Assembly: GCA_947471745.1 (NCBI GenBank)
Contig: CANJKZ010000981.1
Coordinates: forward strand, 868,001 to 932,000
Direction: 5' to 3'
Origin: Closterium sp. Naga37s-1
Taxonomy: Eukaryota; Streptophyta; Zygnematophyceae; Desmidiales; Closteriaceae
Length of the DNA stretch: 64,000 nucleotides
Position 1 is the first letter of the stretch. Each line of letters opens with the position of its first letter. The notes beneath the pieces are model-generated. The model searched no databases. It saw only the letters and a list, made by a program, of their open reading frames with translations, and was not told the origin of the DNA. Made by a program: the position numbers and the translations under genes. Below, piece by piece: positions 50,431 through 61,934 of the stretch.

Positions 50431-51520
50431 TCAAGAAGTGAGCAAGTGAGGCCAAGTAGGCACAAGACCTAGCATAGTACAAAAGCGCTGATGATCACAA
50501 GGCTGAAGTGCCTTGGTAAAGATATCAGCAGTGTTGGCCCGAGAGGCCACGTAAGCAAGGCGCAGCTGACCACGCTGCTGCAGCTCACGAGCAAGGAAGT
50601 AGCGAAGAGCAATGTGCTTCGTTCTGTGCTCCAGTCTATGCTCCCGACACAAGGCCAGCATGGCCTTGTTGTCTACGTACAGAACTGGAGGAGAACGAGG
50701 CGGCTCTCCTAGGTCAGTCAGCAGGTAGGTGAGCCAGCGTAACTTCTGTGCAGCCATGGCCCCTGCGTAGATCTCAGCCTCACAGCTGGAGCCGAGAACA
50801 GAAGGGTAATGGTGCGCCGTGCTTTGTCCCGGGTGATCTGCAAGCCAAGGTAGCTGCGCAGTTCACCCAGCTCTGTGCACGTGTGTCTCTTCTGCAGCTC
50901 GGACTTTACGTGGGCGAGTCCAGCAGTGTCAGCAGTAGCAAAGACCAAGTCGTCGACGTACACGAGGATGTAGAACGGCGGCAAAGAAGTGTCGGTGCGT
51001 AGAAACAACGACGGGTCGGCAGTAGAAGGAGCAAACCCAAGAGCCGCCAGTGTAGTCCTCAGTGTGTCGTGCCACTCACGGGGCGCCTGGCGGAGACCGT
51101 AGACTGGCCGCCGGAGGCTCCACTGGGTACCAGGAGGAAACGACCCAGTGAAGCCAGGTGGGCGGCGCAGCCAGATCTCCTCGTGCAGGCTGCCCTGTAG
51201 GAAAGCAGTGCTGAAGTCAAGAGAGTGAAGCTCGTAGTCGCGCTGAGTGGCTATATGCAGCAGCACCCGAAGAGTGGTCATCTTCGGGGTGGGAGAGAAG
51301 GTCTGAAAGTAGTCAACTCCCTGCCGCTGATTGAAGCCTCGAGCCACGTAACGTGCCTTGAAGACAGGCGGAGAACCCGGCGGCCGCTTCACCCTGAAAA
51401 TCCACATGCCACTGACGATGTTCGCCCCAGGTGGGGGAACCTCGTCAACGTAGGTGCCTGTGGACTTCCAGGAAGCCATCTCTGAGTCCATGGCTGACTG
51501 CCACTGAGAGGAGTAGAGAC
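50431..51520 (-). pseudogene. Copia D reverse transcriptase-RNase H region (fossil)
   Basis: Minus-strand RT motifs WQSAMDSEMASWKSTGTYVD, WIFRVKRPPGSPPVFKARYV, DFSTAFLQGS and VYVDDLVFATAD, followed by an RNase H C-terminus ([38 protein letters not shown]). The middle of RNase H is not evident. Confidence 0.88.
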
Positions 51521-52269
51521 CCTCTATCGCCTCTGCGTAAGAGCGCGGAGTCGGGATGTCTGGTGCATCCGAGTCTCCCTCAGGGGCAATCAGCATGGAC
51601 ACGAGATGAGGTAAAGCAGCAGCAAAACACTGGAACTCCTCCTTCCTGTCCTCAAGGACGTCCGTGCTAAGAGCACACCCACCCCCGACGGACGGAGGAC
51701 AGACAGACTCAGACTCAGCAACAAGACTAGCGGCGTAGTCTAGACGACAGTGAGCAGCGAAGTCGACAAGCTCAGCAACTAAGGCAGACGCAGCAGCGGA
51801 CTCAAAGGAAGGGTCAGTGACAACAGTAGCCCGGAGACGCGTGACAGTAGGACTGGCAGCACGAAGGGAGTCAGACTCCGGGTCAGCAAGAGCAGGAAGA
51901 GAGGACTCTGGAGGAGACGGCAAAGGGACACGCAGTGGAGCAGTAGAAGGACGCAGTGCCATCTGGTGTGTGCCCGGGACCGCAGAGGACGTTGACGCGG
52001 AACACGACGACTAGTGCGAGCAGCACGAACAGGCGACGCAGGACGAGACGCGGGCTCACGACGCTCAGCAAGACCTCCAGTAGGACCAGTGTAGGGAGAA
52101 GGAGCAGGCAGTGGGGAGGCGGGCTGTAACTGTGACTCGGACTGGACAGGCAGTGGACACTCTAAGGAAGGAGCAGGACCAGTAGAGGGCTGAAGACCAA
52201 GAACCTGCTCAAGGAGCGGAACGAAGTACGGCAGTGGCCGCGCAGCACCTCCACAATCAGCAGGGACAG

Positions 52270-52860
52270 TACCAGCACCCCCAGGGTCGGCCCCGACTCC
52301 AGCAGCTCCACCAGCTCCAGGAGCAGCTACCCCAGCACCCATAGGAGCACTGGCAACAGCAGCACCTCCAGCTCCAGCACCTCCAGCAGCTCCAGCTCCA
52401 GCAGGACCACCGGAAGACTCAACTGCCCCAGCTCCAGCACCTCCAGCAGCACCTACTCCAGCAGCACCGCCAGCTCCAGCACCGCCAGCAGCTCCAGCAC
52501 CAGGAGCACCCCCAGGCCCAGCAGCTCCAGTACCTCCAGTACGAGCACCTCCGGGACTCGTGGCGCCAGCATCCTCCGTAGCAGTAGAACCTCCAGCTCC
52601 AGCAGCACGGCTCCAGTGCCGAGCAAACCACTCGCGCAGCTCCTGTGGAGAGGGTAGCTCCCGCCGGGACGAAGCACCCGAAGGACCTCCAGACCCAGTA
52701 CTGCCAGACTCCACACGAGCAGGCCCAGCACCCTCAGGCTCCGCACCCCCAGTCTCAGCACCCCCAGGCTCAGCACCCCCAGACTCAGCACCCCCAGGCT
52801 CAGCACCCCCAGACCCCGCACCCACAGGCTCAGCACCCCTAGCAGCACCAGAGTCAACAG
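52270..52860 (-). repeat. Copia D linker: GAEPGGAE-type repeats
   Basis: CAGCACCCCCAGGCTCAGCA and CCAGCTCCAGCAGC-type units (plus strand) form the integrase-RT linker, parallel to A, B and E. Confidence 0.85.
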
Positions 52861-53169
52861 CTACCTCGACAGGCTCGACTGCGTCTACCTGGGACACAGC
52901 TGAGGGGGCAGGACCCTGAGGGGGAAGGGGGTCTACCGGGGGGGGAACTGGCGCGAGGAAGAGCGGCGGCGGGGGGAGGGGTGCAGTGCGGTAGGGGAAG
53001 AGACGGTAGTAAGGAACCGACTCGTCAAACGTGACGTCCTGGGAGGACAGAACACGGCGCGAGGTGGGGTGGTAAAACTGCCAACCAGGCGCGCCAGGGG
53101 GGAAGCCAAGGAAGACGCAGGGAACAGCACGGGGGGACAGCTTGTCCGCAGACAAGTCGCGGACAAAAG

Positions 53170-54460
53170 CTCAAGATCCCCAGACACGGAACGCAGACGC
53201 ATCGCCAACCTTCCCCGTCCACCGCAGAGTAGGGGAGGTCTCCGGCAAGGAGAGCCGGGGCTGAAGGTTGATCTGATGCGCCGCGTACTGAACCGCGAAC
53301 GGCCACAGAAAATGGGGAGCAGCCGCATGGATCATGGACGTACGAGCGACGTCCATGACCATGCCAATGCAGCGCTCAACAATCCCATTTTGCTGTGGAG
53401 AGGCCGGAAGCGTGAATGTCTGGCGGATGCCCCGTGCACGACAGAAGGCTCGCAGAAGGTCAGAGGAAAACTCTCCGCCTCTGTCGGAGTGCAGACGCAG
53501 AACAGGAAAGTCCGAGCCGAATCTATCTCTGAGCTGGAGACGAGCAGCGCGGATCCAGTCGATCAACACCTCAGTGACCTCACCCTTGCTGCGCAAGGGG
53601 AAGACTGTGGTGTAACGCGAGTAGTCGTCAACTACCAGCAGGAAGTAACGCTCGTGACCCTGTCCACGGACGCGGGCGGGGCCCGACACGTCCAGGTGAA
53701 GTGTCTGCAGCGGAGCCTCTGTCGGAGGAAACTCGGAGGAGTGAGGAGCGGCGCGCTGCCGCCCCTCGACGCAGGGAACGCAGGTAGGGGTAGGCCCCGG
53801 GGGAAGGGGAGGGAGGGACCGGAGGAGACCAGAGACAAGGACACGGGAGGCCATGCCTCGGAGACGAGGCAGGGAGGGGTGACCAAGGCGGTGGTGCCAG
53901 AGGAGAGTCTGGTGAGACAGGAGACGACACAAGCAGGGGGCAGACTCAGGACCAGACCTGGACGCTGCAGCAAACACCTGACCCGACGCAGCTACCTGAC
54001 CAGGCGCAGCAACCGGAGGAGACTCAGTAGTCAGTGTGTACAGGCTCGACCCCGGCTGACGGGTAAACGTGGCCAAGTGTCGGCCCGTCCGAGCACACGT
54101 GCAGTGGGTCACTCGCTGACTCGCAGGAGTGAACTGGTCAACCCCCCCATTATGTAGGTCAGCACCACTCACCAAGTTTGTAGAGAACGAGGGGAGGTTA
54201 AGACCTGACAGGGTGCCAGAGGGGGCCGCCGGACACGGCAGGACAGTGGAAAAGTGGGCAAGGACAGGACCCCCAGAGGGGTCTGCCAGGGAGACTGCAA
54301 CCGGCCTTCTAAGCGGCGTGAGTGTGGTGCGGTCTCGAAAGAAGGAGCGGGAAGCACCCGAGTCAAGAGTGAAGGTGTGCAAAACCTGAGCCGATGTGGT
54401 ACCTGAGAGAGCAGACTCACCAGCACCTGGAGCAGCAGACTCACCTGCACCTGGAGCAGC
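53170..54460 (-). pseudogene. Copia D protease-integrase region (fossil)
   Basis: Minus-strand frame with protease FTLDSGASRSFFRDRTTLTP, pre-integrase LLWHHRLGHPSLPRLRG, and integrase core LHLDVSGPARVRGQGHERYF, LHSDRGGEFSSDLLRAFC, PQQNGIVERCIG. Confidence 0.88.
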
Positions 54461-54639
54461 AGACTCACTAGCACCTAGAGCAGCAGCCTCAATGCCCGGG
54501 TCAGGCGGCACACACAAGTAACAGTCACCCTCGTCACTAGTAGACACAACATGCATGGCAGCAAGAATAGCATCATAATCAAGATCAAAGATAGCAACCC
54601 CCGACCTAAGCAGCTCGCCCCTGCGAGGGATCTCAGTGG

Positions 54640-55080
54640 CGTCAGGGAACTGGAGACGCCAGGCGTCCGTCAGGCGGCCGAAGCAGCGCTGGGTGGCGTG
54701 CGGGCCGCCGCACGGCTCACCAGTGCGGTCGCCGGTACGCAGGACGTAGGCACAGGGACCAGCACCCCCACCCCGCTGACGCGCAGCGTACCACTCACGA
54801 AGCTGCTGGGGGGGCGGGGTCTCACGAGCGCGCTGTTGCTACTGGCGCTGACCACCACCGAAGCCTCCCCGTTGCACAGAGCCACCCCGACCAGCTCCAC
54901 CGCCGCTGCCGCCACCGCCGCCTCCTCCGCTCCCACCGCCACCGCCGCCTCCGCCTCCGCCTCCGCCTCCGCCTCCACCGCCGCCACCTAAGCCCCCACC
55001 CCCGCCCCCACTCCCACCGCCACCCCCACCCCCTCCGCCGCCTCCACCGCCACCACCACCACCCCCGCCAGCTCCTCGAG
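54640..55080 (-). pseudogene. Copia D Gly-rich and zinc-knuckle region (fossil)
   Basis: Poly-Gly coding GGTGGCGG-type runs (CCGCCACC on the plus strand, 54890-55075), then the expanded knuckle segment CAYVLRTGDR (minus strand). Confidence 0.75.
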
Positions 55081-55259
55081 CGCCCTTGCCCCCCTTGCCC
55101 TTACCGTTGCGGCGTCTCCCATTAGGGGCAGACGCAGCGCCGACCGACTCGGTGCCAACGAGGTCGACAGCAGCAGCAGAGGCAACAGAGGGCAAAAGGG
55201 GAACGGGGGAGCACCCCTCAAAGAAGGGGGTACGAGGGTCACCACGAGAGGCTCCTACA

Positions 55260-55880
55260 GCGACTATACTCTTCTCAGCTGCAAGGAGGCGCTCCTCGAG
55301 GAGGTCAACGGTGAGTGTGGTGGGGCAAACAGAGAGGAAGTGGTCCCTGACCGAGCGAAGGGAGTCAGGGAGCCGGGTGACTAGGTAGTAGAGGGTGATG
55401 TACATGGGGGGGGGGGGGGTTCTTGGCGCAGAACTCAGCAGGAAGCGCAGCGCGGTAGTGGGTGTCACTAGTGCGGAGGTGCGTAATGAGGTCAGCGACT
55501 GTGGGAAAGGCGGCGAGGTCAGGGAACAAGTACGGCAGCATGAGGCGACTAAGGGCAGCAGTGGCAGGGGAAGAGTAGTGTGCAACTACAGCGTCGTACA
55601 AGGTCTTAGCACTCTTGTACTGACTAAAGTGCGCGCGCTCAGTGGACGGCAGGTGACTACGCACAGCAAGACGGGCAGCAGCATCGCGTGTGGCCCACTG
55701 TGAGCGAACAGTACTGTCAGCATCAGCAGTAGGGGCAGCAGAGGCGCCAGACGTGAGATCGAATAGTGAGAGACCGTCTTTTCTATCGCACTGCAGGAAA
55801 AGCTGCAGATCATCGACCCAGTTCTCAAAGTCGACAGCCCGACCCTCAGCATCAAAGGTGAGCACATTGGGGGTAGCCAT
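55260..55880 (-). pseudogene. Copia D gag region (fossil)
   Basis: Starts MATPNVLTFDAEGRAVDFEN at 55880, then WVDDLQLFLQCDRKDGLSLF, RLMLPYLFPDLAAFPTVADL and ITLYYLVTRLPDSLRSVRDH. It is nearly the same protein as in E. Confidence 0.85.
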
Positions 55881-56319
55881 GACAGCAGCAGCAGAAGGCT
55901 AGCAGCAGCAGCGGCAGCGCGACTCGGCTAAAGGGGCGCGGCTCGGCAGGGCGCTTACCAGTGGCGAGTGGGTAGGGTGGCTGCGACCGGAGTGGCAGGG
56001 CCGAGGTGCGCAGGCAGGGTCGGGGCCGCAACTGGGCAGCAGGGTAGGGCCGCGGCTCGGCTGCAGGTCAGGGCCGGGGCAGCAGGGACCGCAGCAGCGG
56101 CGGCGGCGCGCGACACCAGCAGGGCCGGCAGCTGCTGTGGCGGCAGGGACGGCGACGGCAACTGCTGCACGGACGGTTGTGCTGCAGGAACTGGGACGAC
56201 AGGGCGGGAGGGCCGCTACAGCGGCAGCAGGGGTGACGGCAGCTGCTGGTGAGGCGGCGACGACGGGGCGGCAGGGCGGCTACGGCGGGCCGCGAAGAGC
56301 CGCGACGGGGGGGGGGGGG

Positions 56320-56700
56320 GGGGGCGCAAAAGCGCCGCCAAGGGGCCCGAAGGGGCCGCGAAGGGCCGCAGAGGGGCCGAGAAGGGGCCGCGAAGGGCCG
56401 AGAGGGGGCCGCGAAGGGCCGCGAAGGGGCCGAGAAGGGGCCTCGAAGGGCCGAGAGGGGGCCGCGAAGGGCCGCGAAGGGGCCGCGAAGAGCCGTGAGG
56501 GGGCCGCGAAGGGCCGCGAAGGGGCCGCGAAGGGCCTTAAGAGGGGCCGCGAGGGGCCGCGAGGGGCCGCGAAGGGGTCGCGACAGGGCCGCGAAGGGGC
56601 CGTGAAGGGGCCGCGACGGGGCCGTGAAGGAGGGCCGCGAAGGGGTCGCTAAAGGGGCCGCGAAGGGGCCGCTAAGGGGCCGTGAAGGGGCAGGCCACTT
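56320..56700 (-). repeat. Copia D leader: GGGCCGCGAA repeats
   Basis: Some 30 copies of an 11-12-bp GGGGCCGCGAAG unit, preceded by a G-run (56309-56323). The Gly/Arg/Glu/Ala frames are artefacts. Confidence 0.9.
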
Positions 56701-56815
56701 AGGGGCCGCGAAATTTTAGGGCAGGACGCGAAGCGCGCTTCGGGCAGGTTAAAAAAAAAATCGAAGGTGGGCCCTTAGGAAGAAACGGTCCCACTAGGGA
56801 ACCCGCTCTATACCA

Positions 56816-56907
56816 TGTGAAAAATGAGGAATGGATTGACTAGGAATGTGAAAGGTACAAGTATGAAACCCTAGAATATCTGTACCCCCTATTGTCTACC
56901 CCACGAC
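56816..56907 (-). repeat. Copia D 5' LTR, interrupted at its outer side by copia E
   Basis: Matches 50110-50201 and stops at CTACCCCAC(GAC), where copia E begins. The missing outer 30 bp or so is expected beyond the window if E lies inside this LTR. Confidence 0.82.
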
Positions 56908-57032
56908 TGTCAGATTTATATGACATAGCTACTGTAGGCTATACTGGGGTAGCACATATGGGGTACAGTTTTCTAGGGTTTGTATTTGTACCCAACTTTC
57001 CCTTAGTCAATTCATTCTCCTTCAGTTTCTCA
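56908..57032 (+). repeat. Copia E 5' LTR
   Basis: 125 bp with the family core TAGGCTATACTGGGGTAG. No partner LTR in the window. Confidence 0.88.
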
Positions 57033-57169
57033 TGGTATCGAGCAGGTTCCCCTGTGGGAACTGTTCCTAGGGCCCACCACCTTTTTTTTCCTGCCCGGAG
57101 CGCGCTCTACACTGCCCGAGTCGCGCTCCCCTCTCTCGACCCTGTCGCGCCGCCTTACCGGCCCCGTCG

Positions 57170-57870
57170 CGTCGCGCTTGCGGCCCCGTCGCGTCGCCCT
57201 CGCGGCCCCTTCACGTCGCGCCGCCGCCGCGTCGCGCCGCCCTCGCGGCCCCGATCCACCGCCCTCGCGGCTCCTTCGCGTCGCGCCGCCCTCGCGGCCC
57301 TTTCACGCCGCCCTCGCGGCCCTTTCTAGCCGCCCTCGCGGCCTCTTCAAGCCGCCCTCGCGACCCCCCCCTCCTAGCCGCCCTAGCGGCCCCGTCGCCT
57401 ACCCCTGCGGCCCCGGCGCCGCCCTTCCCTGCCTCGGCGCCGCCTCTGCTGGCCCCGTCGCCTACCCTTGCGGCCCCGGAGCTGCCCTTCCCGGCCCCGG
57501 CGCCGCCTCTACTGGCCCCGACGCCGCTCCACCCGGCCCCGCCGCCGCTCCACCCGGCCCCGCCGCCGTCCCCAAGCGGCCCCGCCGTCACCACCGAGCC
57601 GCCGGCGCCGCCGAGCTACTGCCGAGCCGCCCGATCCACCCGAGCCGCCCGAGCCGCCGCGCCACCTGAGCCGCCCGAGCCGCCGGGTCGCCGAGCCGCC
57701 GAGCTGCAGTTGCTGCCGAGCCGCCGTACCGCCGAGCCGCCCGAGCCGCCCGAGCCGCCGAGTCGCCGAGCCGCAGTTGCTGCCGAGCCGCCGTACCGCC
57801 GAGCCGCCCGAGCCGCCCGAGCCGCCGAGTTACCGAGCCGCCGAGCCGCCGAGCCGCCCGAGCCGCCCTG
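57170..57870 (+). repeat. Copia E leader: CGCCCTCGCGGCC and GAGCCGCCCGAGCCGCC repeats
   Basis: Successive blocks of GCCGCCCTCGCGGCC, CGGCCCCGGCGCCGC and 9-18-bp GAGCCGCCCGAGCCGCC units. Open frames on both strands are repeat artefacts. Confidence 0.9.
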
Positions 57871-57942
57871 TCCGGTAAGAGCAGCGCCTCTGTCACTGCA
57901 CTGCCCTTACCCTACTGTTCGCGCTGCTAGTCTACTGCTGTC

Positions 57943-58720
57943 ATGGCTACCCCTAGTGTCCTCGCTTTTGACGCTGAGGGTCGGGCCATTGACTTTGACG
58001 TCTGGGTAGATGACCTGCAGCTTTTCCTACAGTGCGATAGGGCAGACGGTCTCTCCCTCTTTGACCTCACCTCTGGTGCCTCTCCTGCCCCTGCTGCTGA
58101 TGCCGACGCCACTGTTCGCTCACAGTGGGCCACACGCGATGCTGCTGCACGTCTTGCTGTGCGTCGCCACCTGCCTACCTCTGAGCGTGCGCACTTTAGC
58201 CAGTACAAGAGTGCTCAGACCTTGTACGACGCTCTAGTTGCGCGCTACTCCTCCCCTGCCACTGCTGCACTGAGCCGCCTCATGCTACCGTACCTCTTCC
58301 CTGACCTTGCTGCCTTTCCCACAGTCGCAGACCTCATTACGCACCTCCGCACTAGTGACACTCGCTACCGCGCTGCGCTTCCTGCTGAATTCTGCGCCAA
58401 GAACCCCCCCCCCATGTACATCACCCTCTACTACATAGTCACCCGGCTCCCTGACTCCCTTCGCGTAGTCAGGGACCACTTCCTCTCTGTTTGCCCCACC
58501 ACTCTCACCGTTGACCTCCTCGAGAAGGCCCTCCTAGCAGCAGAGAAGAGCATAGTCGCTGTAGGAGCCTCTCGTGGTGACCCTCGCACCCCCGTCTTTG
58601 AGGGGTGTTCCCCCTCCCCCCTTTTGCCCTCTGTTGCCTCTGGTGCTGCGGCCGACCTCGTTGGTTTCGAGTCGGTCGGCGCTGCGTCTGCCCCGAGCGG
58701 GAGACGCCGCACCGGCAAGG
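57943..58720 (+). pseudogene. Copia E gag region
   Basis: MATPSVLAFDAEGRAIDFDV begins the gag, followed by WVDDLQLFLQCDRADGLSLF, RLMLPYLFPDLAAFPTVADL, ITLYYIVTRLPDSLRVVRDH and EKALLAAEKSIVAVGASRGD. The copia gag core looks complete in length (about 250 residues). Part of an element with breaks elsewhere, so treated as a fossil. Confidence 0.82.
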
Positions 58721-58724
58721 GCAA

Positions 58725-59170
58725 GGGGGCAAGGGTGCTGGAGGGGCTGGCGGGGGTGGCGGAGGTGGAGGTGGAGGCAGTGGAGGGGGTGGGGGTGGTG
58801 GTGGGAGTGGTGGCGGGGGTGGAGGTGTCGGTGGCGGCAGTGGAGGCGGAGGCGGCGGCGGCGGTGGCGGTGGGAGCGGAGGTGGCGGAGGTGGCGGCGG
58901 TGGAGGAGGCGGCGGCGGAGGAGGTGGAGCTGGTCGGGGTGGCGCTGCGCAGAGGGTCGGCTCCGGTGGTGGTCAGCGCCAGCAGCAGCAGCAGCAGCGG
59001 CAGCAACGCACTCGTGACATCCCCCCCCCTCAGCAGCTCCGTGAGTGGTACGCTGCACGCCAGCGGGGTGGGGGTACTGGTCCGTGCACCTACGTCCTAC
59101 GCACCGGCGACCGCGCGGGTGAGCAGTGCGGGGGTGCGCACTCCACCCAGCGCTGCTTTGGCCGCCTGAC
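58725..59170 (+). pseudogene. Copia E Gly-rich segment and expanded zinc knuckle
   Basis: GGTGGCGG/GGAGGTGG runs (58740-58945), then LREWYAARQRGGGTGPCTYV, RTGDRAGEQCGGAHSTQRCF and GRLTDAW: CX13CX3HX4C spacing. Confidence 0.78.
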
Positions 59171-59219
59171 GGACGCTTGGTGTCACCAGTTCCCTGAGGC
59201 CACTGAGATCCCCCGCTGG

Positions 59220-60810
59220 GGCGAGCTGTCTAGGGCGGGTGTAGCTGTCTTTGACCTTGACTTTGATGCTATTCTTGCTGCCATGTATGCTGTGACTATT
59301 AGTGATGAGGGTGACTGTTACCGGTGTTTTCCGCCCGACCCGGGCATTGAGACTGCTGCTCTAGGTACTGGTGAGGCTGCTGCTCTAGGTGCTAGCGAGG
59401 CTGCTGCTCTAGGTGCTGGTGCGTCTGCTCCCTCAGGTGCTGGTGAGTCTGCTCTCTCAGGTACTGCGTCGGCTTCGGCCTCCCACACCTTCACCCTTGA
59501 CTCGGGGGCTTCTCGCTCCTTCTTTCGAGACCGCACCACACTCACGCCGCTTGGCCGGCCAGTTGCAGTCTCTCTGGCAGACCCCTCTGGGGGTCCTGTC
59601 CTTGCTCACTTCTCCACTGTCCTCCCGTGTCCGGCGGCCCCCTCTGGCACCCTGTCTGGTCTTTACCTCCCCTCGTTCTCTACGAACTTGGTGAGTGGTG
59701 CTGACCTAAAGGATGCGGGGGTTCACCAGTTCACTCCTGCGAGTCAGCGGGTGACCCACTGCACGGACGCTTGAACAGGCCGACACCTGGCCACGTTTAC
59801 ACGTCGGCCGGGGTCGAGCCTGTACACACTGACCACTGCGTCTCCTCCAGTCACTGTGTCTGGTCAGGTAGCTGCGTCGGGTCAGGTGTTTGCTGCCGCG
59901 TCCAGGTCTGGTCATGCGTCTGCCCCCTGTTCGTGTCGCCTCCTGTCTCACGAGACTCTCCTCTGGCACCACCGCCTTGGTCACCCCTCCCTGCTTCGTC
60001 TCCGAGGCATGGCCTCCCGTGTCCTTGTCTCTGGTCTTCCCCGGTCCCTCCCTCCCCTTCCTCCGGGGCCTGGCCCTACCTGCGTCCCCTGTGTCGAGGG
60101 GCGGCAGCGTGCTGCCCCTCACTCCTCCCAGTTTCCTCCGACAGAGGCCCCGCTGCAGACGCTTCACATGGACGTGTGGGGCCCAACCCGCGTCCGTGGA
60201 CAGGGTCACGAGCGCTACTTCCTGCTGGTGGTTGACGACTACTCGCGTTACACCACAGTCTTCCCCTTGCGCAGCAAGGGTGATGTCACTGAGGTGTTGA
60301 TCGACTGGATCCGCGCAGCTCGTCTCCAGCTCAGGCGGAGCTTCGGCTCGGACTTTCCTGTTCTGCGTCTGCACTCTGACAGAGGAGGAGAGTTCTCCTC
60401 TGGCCTTCTGCGAGCCTACTGTCGTGCACGAGGCATCCGCCAGACCTTCACGCTTCCGGACTCTCCACAGCAAAATGGGATTGCTGAGCGCCGCATTGGC
60501 ATGGTCATGGACGTCGCCCGTACGTCCATGATGCATGCGGCTGCCCCCCATTTTCTGTGGCCGTTTGCGGTTCGGTACGCGGCGCATCAGATCAACCTTC
60601 AGCCCAGGGTCTCCATGCCGGAGACCTCCCCAGCCTTGCTGTGGACGGGGAAGGTTGGCGATGCGTCTGCGTTCCGTGTCTGGGGATCTCGGGCGTTTGT
60701 CCGCGACTTGTCTGCGGACAAGCTGTCCCCTCGTGCTGCTCCTTGCGAATTCCTTGGCTTCCCCCCTGACGCGCCAGGGTGGCAGTTCTACCACCCCACC
60801 TCTCGCCGTG
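59220..60810 (+). pseudogene. Copia E protease-integrase region
   Basis: Protease FTLDSGASRSFFRDRTTLTP near 59491; pre-integrase LLWHHRLGHPSLLRLRG near 59960; integrase core [55 protein letters not shown]; then FRVWGSRAFVRDLSADKLS. Confidence 0.88.
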
Positions 60811-61009
60811 TTCTGTCCTCCCAGGACGTCACGTTTGACGAGTCGGTCCCCTACTACCGCCTCTTCCCCTACCGCACTCCGTCCCTCCCCCCGCCACCGC
60901 TCTTCCTTGTGCCAGGTCCCCCCCCGGTAGACCCCCTCCCCCCTCAGGGTCCTGCCCCTTCAGGTGTGTCCCAGGTAGACGCAGTCGAGCCTGTCGAGGT
61001 TACTGGTGA

Positions 61010-61640
61010 CTCTGGTGCTGCTGAGGGTGCTGAGCCTGGGGGTGCTGACTCTGGGGGTGCTGAGCGTGTGGGTGCTACGCCTGGGGGTGCTGAGCCTGAG
61101 GGTGCTACTACTGGGGGTGCTGAGCCTGGGGGTGCTGAGCCTGGGGGTGCTACTACTGGGGGTGCTGAGCCTGGGGGTGCTGAGCCTGGGGGTGCTGAGC
61201 CTGGGGGTGCTACGCCTGGAGGTGCTGAGCCTGGGGGTGCGGAGCCTGAGGGAGCTGGGCCTGCTCGTGTGGCGTCTGGCGGTGCTGAGCCTGGAGGTTC
61301 TCCGGGTGCTTCGTCTCGGCGGGAGCCACTCTCTCCACAGGAGCTGCGCGAGTGGTTTGCCCGGCGCTGGAGGCGTGCTGCTGGAGCTGGAGGTTCTTCG
61401 GCTGCTGAGGGTGCTGGTGCAGCGGGTCCCGGAGGTGCTCGTACTGGGAGTACTGGAGCTGCTGGGCCTACGGGTACGACTGGAGCTGGAGCTGCGGAGG
61501 GTGTTGACGCTGAGGCTACTGCTGTCGGTCCTGGAGGCGGTCCTGCTGGGGGTGCTACTGGTGCTGCTGGAGGTACTGGAGCTGGAGGTGCTGCTGGCGC
61601 TGGTGCTGCCGCTGGGGGTACTGGTGCTGTCCCTGCTGTG
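61010..61640 (+). repeat. Copia E linker: GAEPGGAE-type 15-bp repeats
   Basis: About 15 units of GGGGGTGCTGAGCCT and variants, then GGAGCTGGAGGTGCTG units. Confidence 0.88.
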
Positions 61641-61934
61641 TCTGGAGTCGCCGCGCGGCCTCGGCCGTACTTCGTTCCGCTCCTTCAGCAGGTTCTTGGT
61701 CTCCCGCCTTCTACTGGTCCTCCTCCTCCCTTAGAGTGTCCACAGCCTGTCCCGTCACAGTTACAGTTACAGCCGGCCTCCCCACTGCCCGCTCCTTCTC
61801 CCTACACTGGTCCTACTGGAGGTCTTGCTGAGCGTCGTGAGCCTGCGTCTCGCCCTGCGTCGCCTGTCCGTCCTGCTCGCACTAGTGGTCGTGGTTCGCG
61901 TTAGCGTCCTCCTCCTGTCCCTGGCACGCACCGG

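Larger units (their letters stand above)
50110..56907 (-). mobile_element. Ty1/copia element D, minus strand (broken, young)
   Basis: The minus-strand element runs from its 3' LTR (50110-50234, 125 bp) to its 5' LTR (56816 to about 56904), which is cut short where copia E begins at 56908. The PBS (minus strand TGGTATAGAGCGGG) adjoins 56815. Parts in minus-strand order: repeat-rich leader, gag, Gly-rich segment, protease, integrase, linker, RT, RNase H. Over the shared 90 bp the LTRs differ at about one site, so it is young. A few breaks in the coding parts. Confidence 0.9.

Noticed and set aside
56137-56652. Gly/Arg/Glu repeat frames (GREGAAKGREG)
   Set aside because: Leader tandem repeat of copia D on the wrong strand for the element; composition artefact.
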